Of a stretch of 64,000 nt of DNA, positions 55,525 to 64,000 are shown one piece after another. The notes beneath the pieces were generated by a model that worked only from the letters and a program-made list of their open reading frames with translations, was not told the DNA's origin and did no database searches. The position numbers and the translations under genes were made by a program. The DNA is from Dryococelus australis (Eukaryota > Arthropoda > Insecta > Phasmatodea > Phasmatidae): assembly GCA_029891345.1 (NCBI GenBank), contig CM056995.1, forward strand, positions 81,655,895 to 81,719,894, written 5' to 3'. The first letter of the stretch is position 1. Every line of letters begins with the position of its first letter.

Positions 55525-56835
55525 AAATCGTAACAACGTAATAAATATGAAAAACATATGGCGAGCTACAGATTAATATATAAGAGAGCAGTAGCTCAAT
55601 AAAGATTCATTCTTTAGTTTTAGAGGCTGAGAAAAAGTATATAGTTGCAATCAAAAAGGAAAAAATGCCAGGTAGCAGTTTACACCGTCACGCTATTCTT
55701 GGCTGTCATATTAAGATGGGAAGATCCGTATTATCGCAAGTCATTAATTTCCGTGGCCAAACTTTTAGTGAATGTCTGAACAGCATTAGTTTTTATATGC
55801 CGCTACTGCCACCAGGACATACTGCAGTAAAATATGTATACCAAGTAGACAATAATGTGACAAAACTAATATAGTGTGTGTCAACAGCGCCTCATTTACA
55901 GGTGATAAGTCTTAAAGCTGTAGAAAAATTACGTCAAGGCCGCAGCGAATGATGCCAGATATTTTCGTTGTTTATAGCATTACAGTTTGTGGTATTTCTT
56001 TCAAATAAACACTGCTGATAAAGTGCAGCTCTAAAGCGCAACTTTGCAGTTTAATTTTTATGTTTGCTTATAAGTCCGCGAGTTTTTCAACTTTTAAATC
56101 CTTGACCTATGTGGTAAGAACATGACGGAAGGTGAAATAAGATTGCACGTGGATGCACCTAAGGATGGCAAAATTTCAGAGGATATCTGGTGATGTGTGC
56201 AAATCGCATACAATAAAGTATGTTCGAAATGGGTCGAAGGATTCAGATGTGACCGAGCGTGTGTCGTCTTTACCGACCATATCACTGATGCAACAGACAA
56301 TACTATACCTGCAATTTGCCACATGAGTATTAATGAAATTCTTCTTCCACGGTAACATTTGTATCGCTTCCATTCATTACATACTGCACAACCGTATGGA
56401 TTATTACACGGTATGCTCATATTACGTACCATGATTTTTTACCTAACAGGTTTTGTACCTTTCCGCGAGTACTCACATGCATACTTCCATGTCACTTGCT
56501 TTCGTGGGTGCCTTGTGTTTTCGGTACGTCAGCGTTGAAACATTATAACAGTTATCAAAAAAGGAATGCAAATAGTGCAAATAACCCTTTATTCAGAAGT
56601 GGGTTCCGAGCACAGTAGGACAAGACAGAAGCGTCCATCACTTAGAAAAATGTTTGTTCCAGCGAACATAATACTTGCCGAACAATGATGTATTTCTGCA
56701 ACTAAATATTTTTTTTGAGCGAACAAAAAATGAAAAGCAACATGAATGACTTTGTTCATAAAAAAACAATACACATTTAAGTTGACAGTAGTAGGGTGAT
56801 GACGAGTCGATTGCACAAGGATACAGGGATGGGGC
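55525..56835. other. no gene assigned
   Basis: A 69-codon frame (55,665-55,874) follows an A-rich leader but shows no domain. The remaining frames are short. No repeat recognised. Confidence 0.45.
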
Positions 56836-56839
56836 GCGA

Positions 56840-57265
56840 GGCTCCAGGGGCTCGGCCGACATTTTGGAAATTTCCCATTTTCCCTGAAAATCGCTTGTTT
56901 AAAAATATATATATATATTTACCCAAAAATCACTTCAGAAATCAATTATTTTACCCAAAAATTGATAATTTTACTTAAAAAATTTCCAGTTTTTCCCACC
57001 TGCAAAAAAGCACCACCTGGACAATTGCCTTCAGAGGAATCTGGCCGCCATCTTTCCCATTATTATTTCAAAATCGGTTATTTTCGCCATAAAATCAGTC
57101 TTTTAACCTAAAAATTTACCTAAAATAGCTTTCTCCTCTAAAAAAAAAAACCCCATTTTTTAAAATTTAAATATCTTTTTATAATTAAAATTTGAAGTCG
57201 TAAGTATTGAGGGTTGTATAACACTGGACTCGTATTTTCAAGGCGCATTCGATCGTGATATCACA
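56840..57265 (-). repeat. dispersed repeat D, copy 2
   Basis: Minus strand: ATCACGATCGAATGCGCCTT, GAAAATACGAGTCC, AAAGATATTTAAATTTTAAA, then several TTTTGGGTAAA / GGGAAATTTCC units. Matches 13,480-13,935 in the same sense. Confidence 0.6.
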
Positions 57266-57364
57266 GCGTCATTCTGTATCATTTTTCATGCTCTATCATT
57301 CATTTTGTCTCTTTCATTCCATCTCTTTAGTTTCTCTCTTTCTCTTCATTCGTTTGTCATTTGT

Positions 57365-57600
57365 TTATAAATTCGTTCGACTGCCATGTTGGTTCTGTAG
57401 TTGGCCGCTAGAGGCGATGCTTAGGATACCACGTGAAATAGCACGGGATCGAGCTGCCGCACCTTTGGTCTCTAGACTAACGCCTTAGACCACTCGGCTA
57501 TCTTGACATGACTAACGCCTTAGACCACTCGGCTATCTTGACATGCGGCAATATGATGTGTATGTGGGCCAATAAATAGCCTGTCTCTCGTTAAAGACAT
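57365..57600 (-). mobile_element. tRNA-Leu/Ser-type SINE (family C), copy 2
   Basis: Minus strand: GTCAAGATAGCCGAGTGGTC then TAAGGCGTTAGTCTAGAGAC and GCGGCAGCTCGATCCCGTGC (B box), at tRNA spacing with a long variable arm as in Leu or Ser tRNAs. The head is duplicated (next entry). A GCCAT-type unit precedes and AT-rich satellite follows, as at 35.5-36.2 kb. Confidence 0.65.
57476..57545. repeat. perfect 35-bp tandem duplication in SINE head
   Basis: Two identical 35-bp units, 57,476-57,510 and 57,511-57,545, each beginning ACTAACGCCTTAGACCACTC. The duplicated part is the 5' end of the tRNA-like head including the A box. Lack of any difference points to a recent event or conversion. Confidence 0.95.
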
Positions 57601-57795
57601 TTCTTTTTAAGTATTTTTATTATTAATATTTAACTTATACATATGCTATTTAGATTGAACTTGCATAGACCATATATTATTTTTTATTTACATATACATT
57701 TTTACTATCCCAAAATTTTTTATTATTAAGTTTTACATATAATAATTTTTTGACTATCCCGATTTAAGTATTTTATTTATATATAGGGACTAATT
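57600..57795. repeat. AT-rich degenerate satellite
   Basis: Units with TAAGTATTTTTATTATTAAT, AACTTATACATATGC and TTTAAGTATTTTATTTATAT, related to 35,990-36,250. Confidence 0.45.
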
Positions 57796-57799
57796 TCTC

Positions 57800-58595
57800 A
57801 TCTTTACTCCGACATCCACTTAACCTAACATAACCTATCCATCATGTAAGACTTGTAGGTCATTCCACACACAATTTTTTAGGACTCTGAATATTATTTT
57901 CATTTTAAAAATATTAGGTATATTTTTACTTTTTAAAAATACTATGAAAGGTGTGCCTTAGAAATAAAACACAGCATAATTTTTACACAAAATTTGTTAG
58001 GTAATGTACATCATGAGGATAACACATAATATACACATTGAAAACATTTATCTTGTACACATTATTTTGTGTATTGCAAGGCGCTGTTCCCCAGTGAATC
58101 CTGATTTATTTGGGTAATCAGTATAATGCTTAAAACACTGTTTGCGGAAGTGAATTTTGTACCCATGCGAAGTAATCTGCGATCGCACCAGTGTTGAAAA
58201 TTTTTTATGTAACAATAATGAGAAATATTCTTCGTTTCGTTCTTCACCAACAGAGCATCGATATGTTCAGGCTTCTCATTTTTCATGGCGTCACTATGCC
58301 CCTGGCATTCAGGGAGTATACATTTACAGACACACCAGTGTTGTTGTTCTTAAAGACACTTATTTTCTGTAGAGGAGTCGGAAAATCCAATTCGTTAAAA
58401 TCAAACTTTTCTTCCACCTCAGCATACATCTTGTTCACACTCTGTGGATTCAATGAATTAACAAATCCAGCCAACACTGACCACCTGAAACATTGGTTGT
58501 CATAGTTGTGGGGATTGATTATGGCACGTTTGCGTTTGCTAAATTCCGGAAGGTTTACATATGTCGATAGCTATGAAGGTACTTCCTCTGTGTCT
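57800..58595. other. no gene seen
   Basis: AT-rich. Overlapping 60-100 codon frames near 58,160-58,500 on both strands have no family likeness. Confidence 0.45.
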
Positions 58596-58654
58596 CTTGA
58601 AGGAAGCCCCTTGCACCTATTCCTATGAACCCTTAGACCATTCATCCCTGAAGT

Positions 58655-58885
58655 CTACACATCACACTTCGAGCACGTGTACCTTATTTTGGTAGGGCTC
58701 TTTGTACAGCCATGCCTCTCATGTCGCCTTGCACCATAGCTGTAGGCGAATATCTTGTCACAGAAGCGACATTTACAATGTCGGAATGGTTCAGCAGAGG
58801 TGGTTGGCCATACAGTTGTTTCTGGAATAGACGTTGATGGTCCAGTTAGCGATGCAGTTGTCTCAGCTGAAGAACAAGATGACAC
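58655..58885 (-). CDS. zinc-finger reading frame, module copy 3
   Basis: A 76-codon frame with a Ser/Thr-rich start (SSCSSAETTASLTGPSTSIP) and a finger CRFCDKIFAYSYGARRHERH then GC, followed by CSKC, the start of a second finger. The same plan as 11,264-12,267: Ser/Thr-rich segment, one C2HC-type finger with an ARRHE word, then a second finger. It lies 110-350 bp downstream of the shared TATA/leader block. The remainder of the protein is not seen. Confidence 0.5.
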   Translation of the reverse strand: MSSCSSAETTASLTGPSTSIPETTVWPTTSAEPFRHCKCRFCDKIFAYSYGARRHERHGCTKSPTKIRYTCSKCDV

Positions 58886-58999
58886 TTCTGCAGTCCTTTG
58901 TCAAACATTCCCGAATGCCCTGGGAATTCCGGTAAACATATAGGAACCTCAGTCGTAGTTGCAGATGATATGACTAAAGAGGAAGAAGTCAATGGCACT

Positions 59000-59215
59000 G
59001 CTTGTACCACACACGAAGAAGCTCATGGCACATTTACCGATCAAATTAGGTCTGGAACGTTCGAAGACATCACAGATACTGAATATAATGTCGCCTGTAA
59101 AAGCTAGCCGAGGCGATCCGCCTTTCACGGCAGCCACTGCCAAACTAAGTCTCTCAGCTGGCCCCCTTACTGCTTATAATATACACATATACAAGCCCTA
59201 TGACGTCGTATTCAT
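59000..59215 (-). promoter_or_regulatory. TATA box and leader of zinc-finger module, copy 3
   Basis: Minus strand: GTATATTATAAGCAGTAAGG near 59,180, then TTTGGCAGTGGCTGCCGTGA near 59,130. Same order and spacing as at 11,160-11,220 and 36,650-36,745. Confidence 0.5.
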
Positions 59216-59261
59216 TTGAACCAATTGTATTACACCATTTTTATATTGTTCGGTTCGCCAG

Positions 59262-59530
59262 TCACCAAGTTGTAACACGAGTGCAGATGGCCAATAGCAT
59301 GCCATTTTTAGAACAGTATCCCAGTACTTCAATAATTTTTGTATGTTCAGCGTGCCCATAAACAATCATAATCATTGGGTTTTCTTTTGATGGTCTAACA
59401 TACTTTACAAAATACTTCATGTATGACAAAAACAATTCTGTTGTAATCCAACTATTGCCAGTAGTTCCAACCAGTGATATCGATATCTCAGTAGCATCAT
59501 CTATCAAATTAAGTTTCTCAATTTTTCCTG
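59262..59530 (-). pseudogene. pogo/Tigger-type transposase fragment
   Basis: Minus strand: WITTELFLSYMKYFVKYVRP then SKENPMIMIVYGHAEHTKII and EVLGYCSKNGML. This matches the DDE_1 core of pogo/Tigger/jerky proteins, where W-x-F-x-x-WL-x-H-F precedes a P-x-LL-x-LDGH-x-SH motif. Here the catalytic Asp is Tyr (VYGH). Only this 80-residue part is present; a TATA/leader block of the zinc-finger module begins about 50 bp downstream. Confidence 0.75.
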
Positions 59531-59534
59531 GTAA

Positions 59535-59920
59535 AAATTAAAGCGGGAAGGATAAAATTACTACAGGAATTAACAGCACATATAACTGTTTCCTTACCTT
59601 TAGGAGAGACCTTTGACTGATGCCAGAGTGGTTGGTCACTTAATCAGTTGCTTTGTTGATTGGTATTTCTCAACAGTTGTTTTTAACCCCGTGGTCATAA
59701 CACCTACTCGTACGTTATACTACCTCACTTTTACTGCAATGAATAAGTTTTTTATATCTTCCCCTACATTTACTGACATTCATCGTAAATGACTTCTGCA
59801 GTTGAACTGTATAGGATGAAATAGTGTTTTAAAGTCGGATACTACAAAGCCAGAGCTGTGCACAACTGCTCAAACAAGTGCCACAACGTCTGGCGCAGAC
59901 AATACTTTACTCCATTAATA
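59535..59920. other. no gene seen
   Basis: AT-rich, unassigned. Confidence 0.5.
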
Positions 59921-60224
59921 AGTACACTCTAAATTCGAACCAGTGGGAAATTCAAATACTCGAATCAGTGAAAATGGCTCCACTTAGAATCAGCGGGAAA
60001 ACCACTGATTGTTTCAGTGAAAAATTTTCACTTATTGAATTAGTGACGTGAAATTATTTCACTTATTGAATAAGTGACGGTCGACTGCAATGGCGAATTA
60101 AATATTCTTTTTTTATTGAATGTAGTCAAATAATTACACGAAATAAACATATTTAAGATAGTTTACAATTTATATTGAGCAATTTACCATAATTGAAAAA
60201 AGTATTAAAAAATTTTGGAGGTGG

Positions 60225-60292
60225 CCAGGATTGAACTCACACACCCTTTCCAGTCCGCGTTCACGCCGTTACCTTACCATCTGCACTAATTT
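60225..60292 (-). repeat. second tRNA-like module behind SINE A, copy 2
   Basis: Minus strand: GCAGATGGTAAGGTAACGGC (A-box region) and GTGTGAGTTCAATCCTGGCC (B box) about 35 bp apart. It stands about 30 bp after the SINE A body in the same orientation, as at 13,073-13,135. Confidence 0.5.
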
Positions 60293-60490
60293 TTCTTGTC
60301 GTTGTTGATGTAGTTGTATTGTTGTAGTGTTGTGGAGTTGACGAGATCAAGTTAGACCGACTTGCAGACAAATTCCCAGTGCGACAAGCGAGCTGAGTAT
60401 CTGCCGTGCAGGGGCCGGGGCGTGAACCCACGGCCTCTCAACTACAAGTCGGCCACCCTCCCCCTGAGCTATGGGGGCAGGGCCAATGCC
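60293..60490 (-). mobile_element. tRNA-Ala-type SINE (family A), copy 2
   Basis: Minus strand: CCCCATAGCTCAGGGGGAGG, GTGGCCGACTTGTAGTTGAG, GTGGGTTCACGCCCCGG (B box), body CTCAGCTCGCTTGTCGCACT and GGGAATTTGTCTGCAAGTCG, tail of CAACAA words. It matches 12,883-13,060 over head and body. It is nested inside the TIR element 59,923-61,011. Confidence 0.8.
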
Positions 60491-61014
60491 ACACCAAGTT
60501 TAAATAATGAGAGGAAACTATATGCCTTATAGTTTCTATATGAGTGCACTCTCTTCAACACCTTATATGCAATTTAAGCCTCCCAACAGAGCACTGTGGC
60601 GATTACATGAAAACGAAATGAAAGACGTAAAAACGGAATGAATTGCTGAATGTTCGTATTACCTCGTAAAACAGCGTTTTGAAAGACGAAACACATTTTA
60701 GAAAGTATTTTGTATTGGTTTTATTGGTTCATACGTTGTTAATTCACTTGACACACGTTGTTTAACGGCCATTTTTACACGCTGATTGAAGTGATCTATC
60801 AGTCAAAATAAACCGCTGAGTAAACAGCGAAAAAAAAAAATGACTGGTGAATTAGTGTAAAATGTCACTGAATCAATATCGTAAGTGAAGGAAATCTGGC
60901 ATTTTTTCCACTTATTCATCAGTTAAATTCACTGAAGTGACTGTTGAAGCAGTAAGGCACTTTTGAATGATTGAAACAGTGAAATTATCACTGATTCAGA
61001 TTTAGAGTGTAGCA

Positions 61015-61405
61015 TACGCAATGTCAGAAGGAAATGATTTTAGAAATGGATGGCACAGGACACAGTGGTTAGTGCGAATATTATAAATACTGCAGAAATC
61101 TCAACAGAAAAAGACAACAATAGATTTCAAACTAAGCGTCCAATGTTTATCGGAAAGTGATTAGAATTGTAGGCAAGCACTCGTGACAACCACGTAGAAC
61201 ATGTGAGGCACATTTATTTATGAAATAGTATCTGCAGAAACATGACAAAATAATTCCAGCAGTTATCAATCGTACGTAGTCGTTTACGAATGGAATAGGA
61301 GAATGAATTCCAACGATCGCAGCAGCCGATGAAAATAAAACCTTCGCTTAAGTATAAGTAAGACTGTGAAGTCTAGCATGGGATTGTTTTTTATAAAGCA
61401 AAATG
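61015..61405. other. mostly unassigned; partial repeat G at 61,300-61,385
   Basis: CGCAGCAGCCGATGAAAATA and GTAAGACTGTGAAGTCTAGC match the second half of repeat G. The rest is unassigned. Confidence 0.45.
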
Positions 61406-61407
61406 TT

Positions 61408-61834
61408 ATAATCTATTCGCGGTTTCTTCAAAATTTTTGAATCAAACCTTTGAAAAATCAACTCATGTATGACACGTATAATTGTATCCTAAATATCTCA
61501 TCTATCACAAGCGTCTTACACTTGTATTAACATAAAAATACGCTATTTTTTGTTAAACTGAATATTTACTTACATTATATTTATCTACTTTAATATTTAA
61601 TTTCTAATTAATGCGAATAAAACAGTGAGAAAACAGGTGTGTTGGTAATGCCTAATAATAAATAGTCCTTATGCAAATTTTTATTACAATGAACACACGA
61701 GTTTGGTGCGTAGTCCCTTTGGTGAAATTTTCTAGACTCGAATCAGCATTGTTTGCATAAGGCGGAGGAATATCCTGGAAGTAGAACTTTAGCAGGGCTT
61801 CAGAAAAGTTGGAAGTAACCGTGAATGAACCTTA
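61408..61834. mobile_element. MITE M2, full-length copy
   Basis: Left CTATTCGCGGTTTCTTCAAA then ATTTTTGAATCAAACCTTTG, right (reversed) GTTCATTCACGGTTACTTCC then AACTTTTCTGAAGCCCTGCT. The interior matches 22,641-22,954 and 30,243-30,600 in reverse. About 427 bp, non-coding. Confidence 0.85.
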
Positions 61835-61839
61835 GGGTT

Positions 61840-62235
61840 TCTAACAATATGCCACAGTTGGTGTAGGTGACTATACGGATAACACTTCGCACACAGTGAT
61901 CCTGACATGATATATCTAGAGTATCCAAACTGTGATTCCCACGTGTGGTAAATTGTTTTCTCCGGTCACTTTTATTTTTCCCTTGAACCCTTGGTCAATC
62001 ACTGACCCCCAAAACTGTTGACCCCTTTTATATCCGAGACCTCAGCGGGCTGGAATTACACTAGCCGAGCTGCTGTGGGATGCGCTACGTGCTTGCGACT
62101 GTTCACTCTCCGGGATCTGCCCGCCCCATTGCGACCAGAGAAGGCGAGGTGCATCTGCGAGTACTAGGGGACTGTGGCAAATTCGGTGCGGCGACTATTC
62201 CGCAACAAGTCGCGTCCCCAGATGGCGGATCGCGG
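61840..62235. other. no gene assigned, GC rising
   Basis: From about 62,030 GC content rises and CpG becomes common. No motif fixes a start site. Confidence 0.4.
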
Positions 62236-62239
62236 ATCC

Positions 62240-62840
62240 CCAGGCTCTAGAGTGGCTGGGAATATTCAAATACCAGCCTGTGGACCAACTGGCCAGTGCG
62301 AAAGCTCCGTCGTCGTGGACGTCGGAGTCCTGGGTGCCTCAGTATGAAGATGGCTGTAGCGCATTTTGGTGGTGGCCCATCGATCAAGGGGGTGGAGGAT
62401 CCCAAGGCGCTGAAACATGCGAAGTGTGACGAACCTCCCTTCTGCTGGATTCTGCGGGTTGTCGACTGCGGATGCGTGAGGAGTGGAATGAAAAGCATCG
62501 GGTCTCCAAAGTATATCACCGATGTCAGCTTTCGCACTTGGGCCAGTGGATTTGCCTCCCCGCGCTATTGCTCCCCACCTTCACCAATTGCGCGGAGACC
62601 CTAACGCCGGCACTGAAGACAGAAGATGGAGTAGGTGCCATGACTGAGCTGCCCAATTTTCCGACGCGCTCGACGAGAAGCATGGAGGCCCTGTATCCAA
62701 ATGCTGCTCTCAATATTGCTGTGCCGGCAGTTAGCGCAGAAATATTAGCAGTAGTGCAACCTCTAACTCAAGAGCGCCCCATGCCCACAGTTTCCACCCC
62801 CTCTCTTCTAGTTTTTTCAACCTCGAATTAAAATGCATGG
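62240..62840 (+). other. GC-rich block with overlapping frames, unassigned
   Basis: Frames of 96-119 codons overlap on both strands (62,296-62,604, 62,472-62,831 on +). The second ends in a Pro/Thr/Ser-rich stretch. None shows a domain I know. The 5' part of a non-LTR retrotransposon, or a gene's 5' exon, are both possible; neither is supported beyond composition. Confidence 0.25.
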
Positions 62841-62849
62841 AAATTCACA

Positions 62850-63775
62850 CCTGCTGTCTCCTGTAGCATTTACTGTAATGCTCCCAAGTTTTTTATTTTC
62901 TGTCAGGAGGGTTTTTCAGGTACTATGGCGGTTTTTTCCTCCCCTTGCTAGCTATAGTCTCAACTATAGGTACACTTAGGGGTGGGTAGTCATGGCCCCA
63001 ATTGCCAGCCATGGCTGCTCAATCCCTCTCTGCCGCGATGCCCGCCTCCTTTTCAGGCAATTCCCTCTCCTTTAGGTGCAAGGGGTTCGCCCTGAGACGC
63101 AATTAGAACCCGACTCTATCTTCGGAAGCACACTTTATACTTAGCAATAGGGTAGTTAAGAAAAAAAAAGAATCGGCGGGAAATATTTGAACGTGAGGTT
63201 CTCATGAGAAGAGTGTGTGGACACTGCCGTGGAGTGGGGCTTTACTCGGGGCTCTCGCATGTCATCCCCTGTCTTCATTCCGCTGAGTTTTCGCCCTCAA
63301 CTCGTCTCACCTCGTCCATTCTTCAGGCTGGCTGGAGCGACAGGTCTGTCCCTCGGTAATTGCTACCGATTCCAATTATAGCCATGCTCCTTTTATCCAT
63401 ACCTGACCCTGCTTCAAGCGGGAATCATTTGTCGAATTTAATTTTTTTTCTTTTGTTTTCAATCGGTGTAATTCCACTTCTGTAATATTATTATATTATT
63501 TTATTTCGCTATTATCCTTCACAAAAGATTCCCTCGCTCTGATGGCTGTTAACCTTGCTTCATACACAATATTAATCAGGTTTTCGTTTCTTCAGTAATA
63601 TTTTATGTTCTGATCTTTAAGACTGGAGCAATTAAGGGATAGCACGTTTTTCGGCAGGTAATGAATTGGTAAGGTACATAGCGAGGAAGAACAATAAATT
63701 CCATTCCGCGTGATTTGAAAGCCACTTCGAAAAGTAGGTTGCACGGAAAATTGTAAACCGAGAGTCATGTCCTCA
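62850..63775. other. no gene seen
   Basis: Mixed composition, C/T-rich on the + strand near 62,930-63,110. CGGTAATTGCTACCG (63,354) is a small palindrome-like word with a homeodomain core, and CCAATTATAGCC follows at once. No frame or repeat recognised. Confidence 0.4.
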
Positions 63776-63779
63776 GTTT

Positions 63780-64000
63780 GGCAGCAGAATACTTGTGAGC
63801 CGAGCGTGGGGATGGTGCGTTCGGTTGTTGATGAAAGGCAGACGGGAGACGGAGACTTCGTCGCCGCATTCCAATCTCGCCTGAGTAGCCGAGAGTTGCA
63901 TCAAACGCCTACGCTCGGAGCACAAAAGCCGGCGCGGTTCTTTTTGTCGGCGCGCGGGAGATCTGAGGGGAACGCCAGCGAACGATACCGGTTACCCGCC
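63780..64000. promoter_or_regulatory. CpG-rich segment at window edge
   Basis: CpG-dense DNA (GCCGGCGCGG, GTCGGCGCGCGGGAG, GAACGCCAGCGAACG) running off the window. It could be the edge of a promoter or first exon of a gene beyond the right end. No TATA box or initiator is obvious. Confidence 0.3.

Larger units (their letters stand above)
59923..61011. mobile_element. TIR element with subterminal CACTGATT-type repeats
   Basis: Left TACACTCTAAATTCGAACCA, right (reversed) TACACTCTAAATCTGAATCA. Inside each end, over about 150 bp, words of the form AATCAGTG, CACTGATT and TTCACTTATTGAAT recur in both orientations. TA at both outer ends may be the target duplication. 1.09 kb, non-coding, and it carries a SINE A copy inside. 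The superfamily is not clear. Confidence 0.75.

Noticed and set aside
62472-62831. ORF1 of a non-LTR retrotransposon
   Set aside because: No zinc knuckle, RRM or coiled coil, and no reverse transcriptase follows; kept only as an unassigned GC-rich block.

Overview
The window looks like non-coding DNA from the large, repeat-loaded genome of an arthropod, most likely an insect. The evidence is the mix of elements: two short Helitrons with TC start and CTAG end, Tc1/mariner copies of insect-type subfamilies, a PIF/Harbinger copy with HARBI1-like and Myb/SANT-like segments, several tRNA-derived SINE families, and abundant TIR elements (MITEs). I cannot name the species. No intact multi-exon host gene is visible. 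The best host coding candidate is one small signal-peptide exon at 31,289-31,352.

Layout. 0-5 kb: a probable solo LTR (about 1.05-1.67 kb), low-complexity DNA and a T/G-skewed block. 5-10 kb: a Helitron, a degraded tRNA-Leu-like sequence, a rearranged two-block repeat, and a run of degenerate units carrying tRNA B-box-like words. 10.2-12.3 kb: minisatellites leading into a TATA/leader module followed by reading frames with C2HC zinc fingers. 12.9-14.7 kb: a tRNA-Ala-type SINE with a second tRNA-like module, a dispersed repeat, and an LTR-element fossil. 15-31.2 kb: a dense cluster of related MITEs (here called M1 and M2), a Harbinger-type MITE with TAA duplication, another TIR element, two copies of a second SINE family and a decayed Tc1 element. 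28.2-28.9 kb is non-repetitive and GC-richer, with a G-quadruplex motif and forkhead/homeodomain-like words.

31.9-36 kb: a T-rich module on the minus strand headed by a TATA box, a long CA/TA microsatellite, and a degenerate repeat with a third SINE type. 36.6-40 kb: a second copy of the zinc-finger TATA/leader module (minus strand), preceded in its own direction by more than 2.5 kb of A/C-skewed degenerate satellite, a 21-bp VNTR and an 11-12 bp repeat. 40.5-43.5 kb: a mariner-type element with both TIRs, then a Tc1 copy. 47.1-47.7 kb: a Helitron in minus orientation. 50.6-53.8 kb: a 10-bp minisatellite abutting a TIR-bounded Harbinger that carries an internal LTR/promoter-like insertion. 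53.9-54.75 kb: a non-repetitive segment dense in homeodomain core sites, the best enhancer candidate. 56.8-59.5 kb: further copies of the dispersed repeats, a SINE with a perfect 35-bp duplication, and a third zinc-finger module copy beside a pogo-type transposase fragment. 59.9-61.8 kb: a TIR element containing a SINE, then an M2 MITE. 62-64 kb becomes GC- and CpG-richer and may approach a gene.

The most interesting items are the three-copy zinc-finger module with a conserved TATA/leader and skewed upstream satellite, the M1/M2 MITE clade clustered in 16 kb, the SINE family that appears to carry two tRNA-like modules, the candidate enhancer at 54.2-54.6 kb and the signal-peptide exon. All homologies were read by eye; none was computed.
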